A DNA stretch of 64,000 bases from Nostoc sp. PCC 7107 (GTDB lineage: Bacteria; Cyanobacteriota; Cyanobacteriia; Cyanobacteriales; Nostocaceae), in NCBI RefSeq assembly GCF_000316625.1, contig NC_019676.1, forward strand, positions 3,304,501-3,368,500, written 5' to 3'. A model generated the notes under the pieces. It was not told where the DNA came from. It searched no databases and was given only the letters and a program-made list of their open reading frames with translations. Made by a program: the position numbers and the translations under genes. Positions 46,221 to 55,558 of the stretch are shown piece after piece; position 1 is the first letter of the stretch, and the number at the start of each line of letters is the position of its first letter.

Positions 46221-47585
46221 TTAATTACCAAAAGCTGCCGCCCAAACTGCATGAGCTACTTCCGGCTTGTCAATGCTGTTGTGTGCGTCGTCATCTTTAC
46301 CGTCTTTGAAGTTACGGATGAAATCACTGCTTTCCAAGTTGTAAACTTTACCTGCTTGGAAATTGTATGCCTTGTCACAGGGGTACATTTTCAGGCTTGT
46401 AGCTTCGTTAATACCTTGAATGCCAAAAGTCCCAATACTGCCATACTCAGGAAATTCTGAGTTAGTCTCAGCAAAGTTAATATCTTGACCTTGGAACCTA
46501 CCTAGTACGCTGGCTGCTGGATACAGTTTGGTGACAGAACTATCGTGAATAGACCGAGTAGTAACAATTGGGCCTGTGACTTTGCGGTCTTTGAGGATGG
46601 AAGTAAAACAACCAGATAAATTTTTGCGGCGGGGAATATCAGGACAGTAAGACCAAAGTGATAAAGCACCTTGAATCAATACTAAAGAATCGACTGGGCG
46701 GACTAACTGATTATTGTTGTTTCCATTCACAATCGAAGAAACCACAATACATCCAAAACTATGACCCACTAAATGAAATCGGGTTGTTTTAGCTGCGGCT
46801 TTTTGCAGTTGAGTTAATAACTTAAAGCCACTATTACTACCTATGTCACGCGCCCGCGCTTTCATCTTCCAATAGGAGAGATATCCTAATACATCCAGAA
46901 TTTTATTGTCAGCAGCATCACCAATTCCAAAACTAATTTCTTCGGTTTCTGCTTCCTCTGCTATGAGAGATTGATAAATATTTTCCGGGTCTAAGTTCAA
47001 CGATGCGCCATCTTCTTCATCACTATTTAAAGCAGCTTCTTTGATTAACACCTCATAAGCTTGGTTCACTTGGGGCGGTAATGTTTCTGGCGGATAGGCA
47101 TATTCTATGGAAGCTGCAAAAATTGTTCTCAGTGCGTCACGCGCTGCTTCCGTATCAGCCACATCTTGAGCATATTGGTCAATTAAATTATTTAACTCTG
47201 ACCCTGATGTGTCGTAAGATGCGGGTTTAGCATTTAAGTCTTCATTCCCCCAAGGTTTACTTGGCCAATGCAACCCAATTAACAAGGGGCGAAATTCTTG
47301 GTTTTGTGACTGGCGTAATTCTTTGATTTTTTGGATATCAGCAGCCCTACTTCCCATAGCTGTTATCCATTTGGTGTATTGTTCTTTCGCTGCGGGAATG
47401 TCACCCATCCATCCGTGGCTAATAAAAAAGACATCTGTAATTGGTTGAGTAGCTAGTATATCTACTAACTTTTCGCTCATGAAACCACCAGAGTCAAGAC
47501 GTTCATTCCCGTTAGCGTCAAAAGCGATGAGATAATAGTCTAACGATAAAGTAGTGGTAGTAATGTTTACAGTTTCAATTGGCAT
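46221..47585 (-). CDS. alpha/beta hydrolase (lipase/esterase-like)
   Basis: The 454-residue protein has an alpha/beta-hydrolase fold: an oxyanion-type '[14 protein letters not shown]', '[14 protein letters not shown]' and the nucleophile elbow '[15 protein letters not shown]' with Ser near residue 276. A catalytic His is plausible in the C-terminal '[12 protein letters not shown]'. It contains a long helical insert (about 120-240) between the oxyanion region and the elbow. It is the first gene of the minus-strand set with the C25 peptidase (32-base gap) and the CHAT-STAND-WD40 protein. By analogy with other modular conflict systems it could be a lipid- or ester-cleaving effector; the substrate is unknown. 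Confidence 0.85.
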   Translation of the reverse strand: MPIETVNITTTTLSLDYYLIAFDANGNERLDSGGFMSEKLVDILATQPITDVFFISHGWMGDIPAAKEQYTKWITAMGSRAADIQKIKELRQSQNQEFRPLLIGLHWPSKPWGNEDLNAKPASYDTSGSELNNLIDQYAQDVADTEAARDALRTIFAASIEYAYPPETLPPQVNQAYEVLIKEAALNSDEEDGASLNLDPENIYQSLIAEEAETEEISFGIGDAADNKILDVLGYLSYWKMKARARDIGSNSGFKLLTQLQKAAAKTTRFHLVGHSFGCIVVSSIVNGNNNNQLVRPVDSLVLIQGALSLWSYCPDIPRRKNLSGCFTSILKDRKVTGPIVTTRSIHDSSVTKLYPAASVLGRFQGQDINFAETNSEFPEYGSIGTFGIQGINEATSLKMYPCDKAYNFQAGKVYNLESSDFIRNFKDGKDDDAHNSIDKPEVAHAVWAAAFGN

Positions 47586-47634
47586 AGATAAATTTTGATC
47601 TAAGTGTAATTTTGATGTACTGCATTAAGAAATT

Positions 47635-47654
47635 GAGATAGCGATCGCTATCTC
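47635..47654. promoter_or_regulatory. 20-base perfect palindrome centred on a HIP1 octamer
   Basis: GAGATAGCGATCGCTATCTC reads the same on both strands and lies 50 bases before the start of the hydrolase gene, at the head of the three-gene set. The arms go well beyond the usual eight HIP1 bases. It may be an operator or an mRNA hairpin; neither is shown. Confidence 0.45.
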
Positions 47655-48024
47655 TCAATGCAGACTCATAAGTGTTGAATGCACCGCATAAGTACAATCT
47701 GAATACTCATCTAGTTGTTAGGCTTGTACTTCACTGATACTTAGTTATGCCTACACACTTGAATACACATTAACCGTAAAAAAACGGTAAATCCTCAGTT
47801 ATAATACGTACTTTTTTGGAGAGTAAATCAGAAAAGATATTATGTTTTGTTCTGATTTATACAATCAAATTACATACATAGAGCAAAATCTATGAATACT
47901 AATTCAGTCAAAACTCAGACTGCTGTAGGTTGGTGTAGCGATAACTACACTCAACTTACTATTCTTTTAACTGTCTCCTGCTATATATGAAACTAGTCTC
48001 TAGTTTCTTTTGCATCAATTCAGA
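47655..48024. other. intergenic, no gene seen
   Basis: This AT-rich spacer lies between the three-gene peptidase set and the AI-2E-type permease, both on the minus strand. It should hold the promoter of the peptidase set. No repeat or open frame of note is visible. Confidence 0.4.
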
Positions 48025-49161
48025 TTAATCTTCTTTTGGCAAAGTATCTTCAAGGGAAGTAGCGGAGTTTTCTGCTGGCATATCATCATTATTACCAGGA
48101 GGATGACAAACTATCACCACTTCAGTTTCTTGAGAATGAGCATTTCCCCATTCATCTAATACATCTTTGATTAAAACTTCTTGTACCCAAATTTTGGCAA
48201 CAACTGTTAAAGGTAAAGCTAAAAATAAGCCTAAAAAGCCAAAGAAAGTTACAAAAAATAGTTGCGAAATTAAAGTGACGGCGGGTAACAAAGAAACTTG
48301 TTGCGCCATGACATAAGGTGTGATGAAATTACTTTCGGCTTGTTGAATAATAAAGTAAAGAATCAAGACCGCAACAGATTTCCAAGGCGCATCTAATAAA
48401 GCGATCGCCATTGCGGGAACTAAACTTAGTGTTGGGCCAAGATTGGGTATTAAGTTTAAAAATCCTGCCAACACAGCTAAAGCTAAGGCGGCTTTTACTC
48501 CCAAAATTGATAAGCCAATCACACTCATCAATCCCACAACACCCATTGCAATTAACGCACCTGTGACCCATCCGCCTAATGAGACTTCGCATTTATTTAA
48601 AATGCCATCTACCCGACGGCGATAAAACGAGGGAAATACACGAATAAAAACTTTGCGGTAGGCTATAGGGTCAGCTAACAGCATTCCTGTCCACACCAGC
48701 ACCAACAAAACTTTCAGGACGACTTCTAGAGAACTAGAAACAAATGCAAAGGAACTCCCCAAAACGCGATTAATAAAAGGCTGTGCTTGCTGAATCAGAC
48801 TGTTGAGGTCGGGTATGTAGGGAACTAACTGGCTGGGAACTCTAGTTTTCATTTCATCCAGCCAACTATTAAAGCGTTCTAAACCTTGGGGAACCCGGTA
48901 AGTTAATTCATGAAACTGCTGGGCAAAGGGCGGTACTATCAACAAGAAAAAACTTACCACCGCAGCAAAAAAGAGAGCAACTGAAAGGAGTACAGCAAAT
49001 CCCCGTTTCATTCCCAAGTTTTGGAAGCGTTTGGCTAACCGATTTAAGGTAGTGGCTAACACCACTGCGGCAAACATGAGTAATAATACTTCTTTGATTT
49101 GCCACAATATATAAAGAGAGATAACTATGGCGATTAAGCCAATCCATTGACCAAGGTTCAC
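48025..49161 (-). CDS. AI-2E/PerM-family membrane protein
   Basis: The 378-residue protein has an N-terminal paired hydrophobic region ('MNLGQWIGLIAIVISLYILWQIKEVLLLMFAAVVLATTLNRLAKRF' in part), a central periplasmic-type loop ('LIQQAQPFINRVLG') and a C-terminal half with 'GFLNLIPNLGPTLSLVPAMAIALL' and 'QQAESNFITPYVMAQQVSLLP', the family signature. Members export autoinducer-2 in some species or act in sodium/proton exchange; the role is unknown in cyanobacteria. A Glu/Asp-rich tail of about 45 residues follows the membrane part. Confidence 0.9.
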   Translation of the reverse strand: MNLGQWIGLIAIVISLYILWQIKEVLLLMFAAVVLATTLNRLAKRFQNLGMKRGFAVLLSVALFFAAVVSFFLLIVPPFAQQFHELTYRVPQGLERFNSWLDEMKTRVPSQLVPYIPDLNSLIQQAQPFINRVLGSSFAFVSSSLEVVLKVLLVLVWTGMLLADPIAYRKVFIRVFPSFYRRRVDGILNKCEVSLGGWVTGALIAMGVVGLMSVIGLSILGVKAALALAVLAGFLNLIPNLGPTLSLVPAMAIALLDAPWKSVAVLILYFIIQQAESNFITPYVMAQQVSLLPAVTLISQLFFVTFFGFLGLFLALPLTVVAKIWVQEVLIKDVLDEWGNAHSQETEVVIVCHPPGNNDDMPAENSATSLEDTLPKED

Positions 49162-49246
49162 AGGCTGACTCCCGGCGGTTGGTGTGATGCGTCTGGTAAT
49201 GCAGTTAGGTTAGCTGATTTTAGCGATAACGCCCAGATGATTTAAG

Positions 49247-49438
49247 TTAAGTTTGTTTCTGGGTTTGAAATCGCCAGAATAAAGCGATCGCCATAATCAT
49301 ACTAGGTAACAAAACTAAAATTAAGGCGTTTGTTGCTGTTGCCGGCAGTGCCACGCTGGGCAGTACATATTTAATTAACAGCGATATCAAAGCTGAGAGT
49401 ACAAGTAGTTTGACAATAAAACTGAGTTGATTTTCCAT
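49247..49438 (-). CDS. small membrane protein, 63 residues
   Basis: The start at 49438 ('MENQLSFIVKLLVLSALISL') is preferred over the longer frame beginning at 49525, whose first 29 residues are Cys- and Tyr-rich and unlike a membrane protein start. Two hydrophobic helices ('FIVKLLVLSALISLLIKYVL' and 'NALILVLLPSMIMAIALFW') are joined by a short loop, with a basic 'RFQTQKQT' end. Function unknown; it looks like a conserved cyanobacterial small membrane protein. It is divergent from ftsH. Confidence 0.7.
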   Translation of the reverse strand: MENQLSFIVKLLVLSALISLLIKYVLPSVALPATATNALILVLLPSMIMAIALFWRFQTQKQT

Positions 49439-49672
49439 AGCAGTACGGCAATTCACCTTTTCCTGTAGGGTATACCCGAATATAGGCTCAATGGAAGACT
49501 CTCTACAATATTCATATAAATACACATCAAGGCTAAAGTCTGAAGTCTGAAATAAAGTAACCCATGTAGTAAGCTTTTCAGCAATTTAGAATGGGGGATT
49601 TTATGTCATTGGTCAACACAAAGGACAAATGACCCATGACTAATGACAAATCTAAATCGAGGATACATCAAA

Positions 49673-51610
49673 ATGCCTGTAGAAAAAAATAACAAAAATT
49701 CCATCAAACCGCCGCGCATCAAGCAGTTTGGAGGTAGCTTACTAATTTTGTTGACTCTGTTATTACTGCTTAATTTTATAGTTCCTAGTTTCTTTGGCCC
49801 TCGATTACCACAAGTGCCTTATAGTGATTTTGTTGCTCAAGTACAACAGGGTAAAGTAGACCGCGCCGTTATAGGAGGCGATCGCATTGAATATACTCTT
49901 AAAGGGCAAATCCCCGATGACAAAACTACCGCACAGGTATTTGCAACTACACCAGTCGCCCTCGATTTAGATTTACCGAAGATTCTGCGTGAGAATAATG
50001 TTGAGTTTGCAGCACCATTACCAGACCAAAATGCTTGGATTGGTACACTCCTCAGTTGGGTTGCACCACCGTTAATTTTCTTTGGAGTTTGGGGCTTTTT
50101 AATGAATCGCCAAGGTGGTGGCCCAGCAGCACTCACAGTTGGTAAAAGTAAAGCCCGGATTTATTCTGAAGGTAGCACTGGGGTAAAATTCCCCGATGTG
50201 GCTGGGGTGGATGAAGCTAAAGCCGAACTCGAAGAAATTGTAGATTTCCTCAAAAATGCGACCAAATACACCAACTTAGGCGCAAAAATTCCTAAAGGTG
50301 TATTGTTAGTCGGCCCTCCAGGTACAGGTAAAACATTACTAGCAAAAGCGATCGCTGGGGAAGCTGGCGTTCCTTTCTTCAGCATCTCTGGTTCAGAATT
50401 TATTGAACTATTTGTTGGTGTGGGTGCGGCGCGTGTCCGTGACTTGTTTGAACAAGCCAAACAGCAAGCACCTTGTATTGTCTTCATCGATGAATTAGAC
50501 GCGCTGGGTAAATCTCGCGGTGGTGCGGGTGGATTTGTCGGTGGTAACGATGAACGCGAACAAACCCTCAACCAATTACTTACCGAAATGGATGGTTTTG
50601 ATGCCAACACCGGAGTAATTATCATCGCCGCTACTAACCGTCCAGAAGTACTTGACCCCGCCTTACGCCGTCCTGGTCGCTTTGATCGTCAAGTTGTGGT
50701 CGATCGCCCTGATAAAATTGGTCGAGAAGCAATTCTCAAAGTTCATGCACGTAGCGTCAAATTGGCGGATGATGTTAATCTCGCCACCATCGCCATTAGA
50801 ACCCCTGGTTTTGCTGGTGCAGACTTAGCCAACCTTGTCAACGAAGCCGCTTTGTTAGCAGCACGAAACAATCGCCCAGCCGTAATCATGGCAGATTTCA
50901 ATGAAGCGATTGAACGTTTAATTGCAGGTTTAGAAAAACGCTCTCGTGTACTCAACGAAACCGAGAAAAAGACCGTCGCTTATCACGAAGTTGGTCACGC
51001 CATCATCGGTGCATTGATGCCAGGTGCTGGTAAAGTTGAAAAAATCTCCGTTGTTCCCCGTGGTGTTGGGGCTTTGGGTTATACAATTCAAATGCCCGAA
51101 GAAGACCGCTTCTTAATGATTGAAGACGAAATCCGTGGTCGCATTGCTACCTTATTAGGTGGACGTTCCGCCGAAGAAGTTGTGTTTGGCAAAGTTTCCA
51201 CAGGCGCAAGTGACGATATCCAAAAAGCCACCGATTTAGCCGAACGCTACGTTACCTTATACGGTATGAGCGATAAATTAGGTCCAGTCGCCTTTGAAAA
51301 AACCCAACAGCAGTTTCTTGATGGTTACGGTAACGCCCGCCGTGCTATTAGTCCTCAAGTAGCCCAAGAAATTGACAACGAAGTGAAGCAAATCGTCGAT
51401 AATGCTCACCACATCGCTTTAACCATTTTGCAACAAAACCGCGACTTGTTAGAAGAAACTGCCCAAGAACTACTGCACAGAGAAATTCTCGAAGGTAAAG
51501 ATTTGCGCGATCGCCTCACGCAAGCCAAAGCCCCCGAAGACCTGACAGAATGGTTACGCTCAGGTAATGTATCACCTGATAAACCACTCATGCAATCTGT
51601 GTTGAATTAA
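49673..51610 (+). CDS. ftsH: FtsH membrane-bound AAA+ zinc metalloprotease
   Basis: The 645-residue protein has two N-terminal membrane segments (about 22-44 and 118-140), the AAA+ module with Walker A 'GPPGTGKT', Walker B '[11 protein letters not shown]', the SRH '[21 protein letters not shown]', and the zinc site 'HEVGH' with the third ligand Asp further on ('[12 protein letters not shown]'). The second residue group is HEVGH instead of the common HEAGH. It degrades damaged membrane proteins; cyanobacteria have several FtsH, some repairing photosystem II. The Met at 49673 is chosen over 49643 since GAGG lies ten bases before it. Confidence 0.95.
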   Translation: MPVEKNNKNSIKPPRIKQFGGSLLILLTLLLLLNFIVPSFFGPRLPQVPYSDFVAQVQQGKVDRAVIGGDRIEYTLKGQIPDDKTTAQVFATTPVALDLDLPKILRENNVEFAAPLPDQNAWIGTLLSWVAPPLIFFGVWGFLMNRQGGGPAALTVGKSKARIYSEGSTGVKFPDVAGVDEAKAELEEIVDFLKNATKYTNLGAKIPKGVLLVGPPGTGKTLLAKAIAGEAGVPFFSISGSEFIELFVGVGAARVRDLFEQAKQQAPCIVFIDELDALGKSRGGAGGFVGGNDEREQTLNQLLTEMDGFDANTGVIIIAATNRPEVLDPALRRPGRFDRQVVVDRPDKIGREAILKVHARSVKLADDVNLATIAIRTPGFAGADLANLVNEAALLAARNNRPAVIMADFNEAIERLIAGLEKRSRVLNETEKKTVAYHEVGHAIIGALMPGAGKVEKISVVPRGVGALGYTIQMPEEDRFLMIEDEIRGRIATLLGGRSAEEVVFGKVSTGASDDIQKATDLAERYVTLYGMSDKLGPVAFEKTQQQFLDGYGNARRAISPQVAQEIDNEVKQIVDNAHHIALTILQQNRDLLEETAQELLHREILEGKDLRDRLTQAKAPEDLTEWLRSGNVSPDKPLMQSVLN

Positions 51611-51867
51611 ATTAAGACTTACGCAAAACACCTCTCAAACTCTCATTTCTCCGTGACCTCTGCGTCTCTGTGGTTCGATTTTCCGTAGCCTGTGCGTAAG
51701 TCCTGTAAATAATTAAATGCCTGTGGTGCGTTGTCTTTTGCGACAACGCACCATATTTTTTGGTGTTGTTGAATCAGGGGATGAAATTTTATATACTCAA
51801 AATCTAAAACTCCTCATTCTCTCTGCGCCTCTGCGTGAAACAGCTTTATAAAAAATTGCTATTAGTG

Positions 51868-52035
51868 AAATTCGGACTGTTGTTTATCGAATTTGGGCTG
51901 TCGTTTATTGAATTTGGGCTGTTGTTTATCGAATTCGGGCTGTTGTTTATCGAATTTGGGCTGTCGTTTATTGAATTCAGGCTGTCGTTTATTAAATTTG
52001 GACAGTCGTTTATTGAATTTGGGCTATCGTTTATT
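51868..52035. repeat. 21-base tandem repeat, 8 copies
   Basis: Eight units of the type GAATTYGGGCTGTYGTTTAT run in tandem with a few point differences, mostly at the same Y positions. Units start at 51868, 51889, 51910, 51931, 51952, 51973, 51994 and 52015. Because 21 is a multiple of three, frames stay open on both strands (heptads 'FGLLFIE' on plus and 'NDSPNSI' on minus), but no gene is believed. It ends 89 bases before the aroA start. Confidence 0.95.
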
Positions 52036-52124
52036 AAACGCAGTCGAAGTAAACTCCCCATATTTCTTAATCCCCCGAACTCACGTAATATTTAAGGTGT
52101 AGCTGACCATCTAAGAGGTATAAC

Positions 52125-53405
52125 GTGGATACCATTGCTATCCCTACTCTCAATCGCCCAGTGGATGCCACGGTAGAGATTCCTGGTTCTAAAAGTATTA
52201 CCAATCGGGCATTACTTATTGCTGCTTTGGCGCAAGGCGACACAATTTTAGAAAATGCCTTGTTTAGCGAAGACAGTGAATATTTTGCCAAATGTGTCGA
52301 AAATTTGGGCATTCCCATCACTTTAAATCCTGAACTAGCCCAGATGCAGGTGTCAGGCAAAGGCGGTGAAATTCCCGCAACCCAGGCGGATTTATTTGTG
52401 GGTTTAGCAGGTACAGCCGCACGGTTTATCTCAGCTTTGGTGGTACTCGGTAAGGGTGAATATCGCTTAGATGGCGTACCCAGAATGCGGGAAAGACCAA
52501 TGGGCGATATGTTGACAGTGTTCCAAGCAGGCGGAACCACCGTTAACTTTGAGGGTAACGCTGGTTATATGCCCTACACTATCTACAGTCAGCAATTTAC
52601 TGGTGGACATATTCGCATCAAAGCCAATCAAACTAGTCAGCAACTTTCAGCTTTGTTGATGATTGCGCCTTATGCTCAAAAAGACACAATTATTGAGATT
52701 GAAGGCACATTAGTTTCCCAATCTTACGTAAAAATGACTTGTCGCCTCATGGCAGATTTTGGCGTAGAGGTGAATCAAATCGGTGACAATCAATTTCACA
52801 TCAAAGCGGGACAGCGTTATCAGCCGCGACATTACACCATAGAACCAGATGCGTCAAATGCGTCGTACTTTTTTGCCGCCGCTGCTGTCACTGGTGGACG
52901 AGTGCGGGTGAAGTATTTAACCAAGCAATCATATCAAGGTGATATTCTCTGGCTGAATGTTTTAGAACAGATGGGTTGTCAAGTACGTGAAGCTGATGAC
53001 TATATTGAAGTGACGGGGCCAGAACAGTTACAGGGTATCGATATTGACATGAATGATATATCTGACCTGGTACAAACATTAGGTGCGATCGCTCCTTTTG
53101 CCAGTTCACCTGTTACCATTCGTAATGTCGAACATATCCGCTATAAAGAAACGGAACGTATTCGCGCCGTTGTCACAGAATTACGTCGCTTAGGAGTCAA
53201 AGTTGAAGAATTCACTGATGGGTTAAGGATTGAACCCAGTCCCATCACACCAGCCGCCATTGAAACTTATCACGATCATCGCATGGCAATGGCATTTGCT
53301 GTCACCGGCTTGAAAGTTCCCGGAATTGTCATTAAAGACCCAGGTTGTACAGCCAAAACCTTTCCTGATTACTTCACTCGATTCTTTAAAATGATAGAAC
53401 AATAG
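52125..53405 (+). CDS. aroA: 3-phosphoshikimate 1-carboxyvinyltransferase (EPSP synthase)
   Basis: The 426-residue protein has the EPSP synthase blocks 'EIPGSKSITNRALLIAALAQG' (Lys/Ser/Arg binding shikimate phosphate), 'GLAGTAARFISAL' (the PEP region), 'DGVPRMRERPMGDM', 'DASNASYFFAAAA', 'NDISDLVQTLGAIAPF' with the catalytic Asp, 'RYKETERI' with the catalytic Glu, and 'ETYHDHRMAMAFA'. It makes the penultimate chorismate precursor. The PEP motif has Leu where most enzymes have Asn (G-N-A/S-G-T), which marks a divergent subgroup. The start is GTG at 52125, preceded by AGAGGT. The 21-base minisatellite lies in its upstream region. Confidence 0.92.
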   Translation: MDTIAIPTLNRPVDATVEIPGSKSITNRALLIAALAQGDTILENALFSEDSEYFAKCVENLGIPITLNPELAQMQVSGKGGEIPATQADLFVGLAGTAARFISALVVLGKGEYRLDGVPRMRERPMGDMLTVFQAGGTTVNFEGNAGYMPYTIYSQQFTGGHIRIKANQTSQQLSALLMIAPYAQKDTIIEIEGTLVSQSYVKMTCRLMADFGVEVNQIGDNQFHIKAGQRYQPRHYTIEPDASNASYFFAAAAVTGGRVRVKYLTKQSYQGDILWLNVLEQMGCQVREADDYIEVTGPEQLQGIDIDMNDISDLVQTLGAIAPFASSPVTIRNVEHIRYKETERIRAVVTELRRLGVKVEEFTDGLRIEPSPITPAAIETYHDHRMAMAFAVTGLKVPGIVIKDPGCTAKTFPDYFTRFFKMIEQ

Positions 53406-53470
53406 CTGGCTAATATTCAGTTCCTATCTTAATCTTAACGATAAAGCCGACTACTTATAGGAGTTGCATC

Positions 53471-53917
53471 ATGTCTAACATACGTGAAGAAATGCCTGTA
53501 CTGGCACGTCATGAAGGCGATTGGGTAGGAACTTATACACTCGTAGATACAGAAGGCAAAATTTTAGATAAACATGAATCGCATTTAAGCTGTCAGTTCC
53601 CCGATGATAGTCCTTATTCTTATTACCAAATCAATCGCTATAAGTGGGTTGACGGTAAACAAGAAGAACATAAATTTCCCGGAACATATCGTGATAAAAC
53701 TCTCTACTTTGATACAGAACGCATCGAAGGCAAAGCTTGGGAAATAGATGATTCCACTGTGATTTTGTGGTTTTCTTATAAGACGGTTCCAGTAGCATAC
53801 TTATATGAAATGATTCAAATCAGTCCCGATAATAATCATCGCGCCCGCACATGGCATTGGTTTAAAAATCATCAAATTTACCAACGTACTCTCATTCAAG
53901 AAAAAAGAGTTAGATAG
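53471..53917 (+). CDS. DUF3598-type lipocalin-like protein
   Basis: The 148-residue protein fits the cyanobacterial DUF3598 pattern: 'MPVLARHEGDWVGTYTLVDTEGKILDKHESHLSCQFPDD', 'YQINRYKWVDGKQEEHKFPGTYRDKTLYFDTERIEGKAWE' and 'YEMIQISPDNNHRARTWHWFKNHQIYQRTLI'. The alternating strands suggest a calycin-like beta barrel that may bind a small molecule. There is no signal peptide. A TAGGAG site lies just before the ATG. The substrate and role are unknown. Confidence 0.8.
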   Translation: MSNIREEMPVLARHEGDWVGTYTLVDTEGKILDKHESHLSCQFPDDSPYSYYQINRYKWVDGKQEEHKFPGTYRDKTLYFDTERIEGKAWEIDDSTVILWFSYKTVPVAYLYEMIQISPDNNHRARTWHWFKNHQIYQRTLIQEKRVR

Positions 53918-53940
53918 TCATCTAAAAATTCAAAAATCGC

Positions 53941-54065
53941 GCCAAGCGACTGAAGTCGTGGCTAAACATACAAAACCCACCTACGTGGGTTCATAACCCT
54001 TAATTTTTCCTTAGTCCGCGTAGGCGGACTAAGTTTTTATAGCCGCGAATTCTATTCGTCGGAGC
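53941..54065. repeat. four-hairpin intergenic repeat
   Basis: In order: GCCA..CGACT-GA-AGTCG..TGGC; AACCCAC-CTAC-GTGGGTT (53974-53991); CTTAGTCCGC-GTAG-GCGGACTAAG (54010-54033) followed by T5; and CGAAT-TCT-ATTCG. This is a recognisable dispersed repeat of Nostocales genomes. The third hairpin plus T run would also work as a terminator for the DUF3598 gene. Confidence 0.8.
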
Positions 54066-54145
54066 TAGGTGCAAGATATATGTTAACGCACTACTTTATG
54101 ACATAATAGATAGTTCAATATATATAAATTATATAACTTACGGAT

Positions 54146-55537
54146 ATGGCCAAGACTGACAAAATTAACTTTTCTACTCCTAGCGGTTTCCCGGAATTTT
54201 TACCTAGTGAAAAACGCTTAGAATTATATTTGCTAGATACTATCCGAAGAGTTTACGAAAGTTACGGATTTACCCCTATTGAAACACCCGCAGTTGAAAG
54301 GTTAGAAGTATTACAAGCCAAAGGTAATCAAGGCGACAATATTATTTATGGTATTGACCCTATTCTGCCACCAAATCGCCAGGCAGAAAGAGATAAAGCA
54401 GGCGAAACAGGTTCAGAAGCACGCGCTTTAAAATTTGACCAAACTGTTCCTTTAGCAGCGTATATTGCTCGTCACTTAAATGAATTAAATTTTCCCTTTG
54501 CTCGTTATCAAATGGATGTAGTGTTTCGGGGAGAACGAGCAAAAGATGGGCGTTTCCGGCAATTTCGGCAGTGTGATATTGATGTAATTGCACGGCGAGA
54601 ACTCAGCTTATTATATGACGCGCAAATGCCAGCCATTATCACTGAAATATTTGAGGCAATTAACATCGGTGACTTTTTAATTCGCATCAACAACCGCAAA
54701 GTTTTGACAGGTTTCTTTCAGTCACTGGGTATTGTCGAAACTCAAATTAAAACTTGTATTAGTATTATTGATAACTTAGAAAAAATTGGTGAAACCAAAG
54801 TTAAACAAGAATTAGAAAAAGAAGAGATTTCGCCAGAACAGACAGAAAAAATTATTGAATTTATTAACATCAATGGCAGTACTGATGAAATATTAGATAA
54901 ACTCAAACACCTGTCACAAAACTTACCAGACGCAGAACAATTTAGTTTAGGTGTGACTGAATTAGAAACAGTAATTACCGGGGTGCGTAACTTAGGAGTT
55001 GCCGATAAACGGTTTTGTATTGATTTAGCGATCGCCCGTGGTTTAAATTACTATACAGGCACAGTCTACGAAACTACCCTCATCGGCCATGAAGCTTTAG
55101 GCAGTATTTGTTCTGGCGGCAGATATGAAGAACTAGTTGGGATGTTCATCGGTGAGAAAATGCCGGGTGTAGGCATTTCTATTGGCTTAACTCGCTTAAT
55201 TAGCAGATTACTCAAAGCAGGCATTTTAAATACTCTACCTGCAACGCCAGCGCAAGTAGTAGTAGTAAATATGCAGGAAGATTTGATGCCGACTTATTTA
55301 AAAGTCTCCCAACAGTTGCGTCAAGCCGGAATTAATGTAATTACAAACTTTGAAAAACGCCCATTAGGTAAACAATTCCAAGCCGCAGATAAACAAGGAA
55401 TTAGATTTTGTGTAATTATTGGTGCTGATGAAGCCGCTGCCCAGAAATCATCACTCAAAGATTTACAATCAGGCGAACAAATAAAAGTAGCATTAGCAGA
55501 TTTAGCGGGGGAAGTTAAACTCAGACTTGTTGTATAA
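54146..55537 (+). CDS. hisS: histidyl-tRNA synthetase
   Basis: The 463-residue class II synthetase has motif 2 in 'MDVVFRGERAKDGRFRQFRQCDIDVI', the HisA motif 'ARGLNYYTGTVYE', motif 3 'GVGISIGLTRLISRL' and a C-terminal anticodon-binding domain ('VVVVNMQEDLMPTYLKVSQQLRQAGINV'). The intact HisA motif and Arg residues indicate a charging enzyme and not the HisZ regulatory paralogue. It charges tRNA-His with histidine. The alpha/beta hydrolase gene follows after 21 bases and is probably on the same transcript. Whether the genome has a second HisRS cannot be seen. Confidence 0.92.
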   Translation: MAKTDKINFSTPSGFPEFLPSEKRLELYLLDTIRRVYESYGFTPIETPAVERLEVLQAKGNQGDNIIYGIDPILPPNRQAERDKAGETGSEARALKFDQTVPLAAYIARHLNELNFPFARYQMDVVFRGERAKDGRFRQFRQCDIDVIARRELSLLYDAQMPAIITEIFEAINIGDFLIRINNRKVLTGFFQSLGIVETQIKTCISIIDNLEKIGETKVKQELEKEEISPEQTEKIIEFININGSTDEILDKLKHLSQNLPDAEQFSLGVTELETVITGVRNLGVADKRFCIDLAIARGLNYYTGTVYETTLIGHEALGSICSGGRYEELVGMFIGEKMPGVGISIGLTRLISRLLKAGILNTLPATPAQVVVVNMQEDLMPTYLKVSQQLRQAGINVITNFEKRPLGKQFQAADKQGIRFCVIIGADEAAAQKSSLKDLQSGEQIKVALADLAGEVKLRLVV

Positions 55538-55558
55538 ATAATCAATAGATAGGGTACT

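Noticed and set aside
51835-52095. 86-codon frame of 'FGLLFIE' heptads
   Set aside because: It is created by the 21-bp minisatellite; the opposite strand is equally open, so coding is not supported.
54146-55537. HisRS as a self-resistance gene of a biosynthetic cluster
   Set aside because: The protein has all normal catalytic motifs and looks like the ordinary cyanobacterial HisRS; nothing shows that it is an extra copy.
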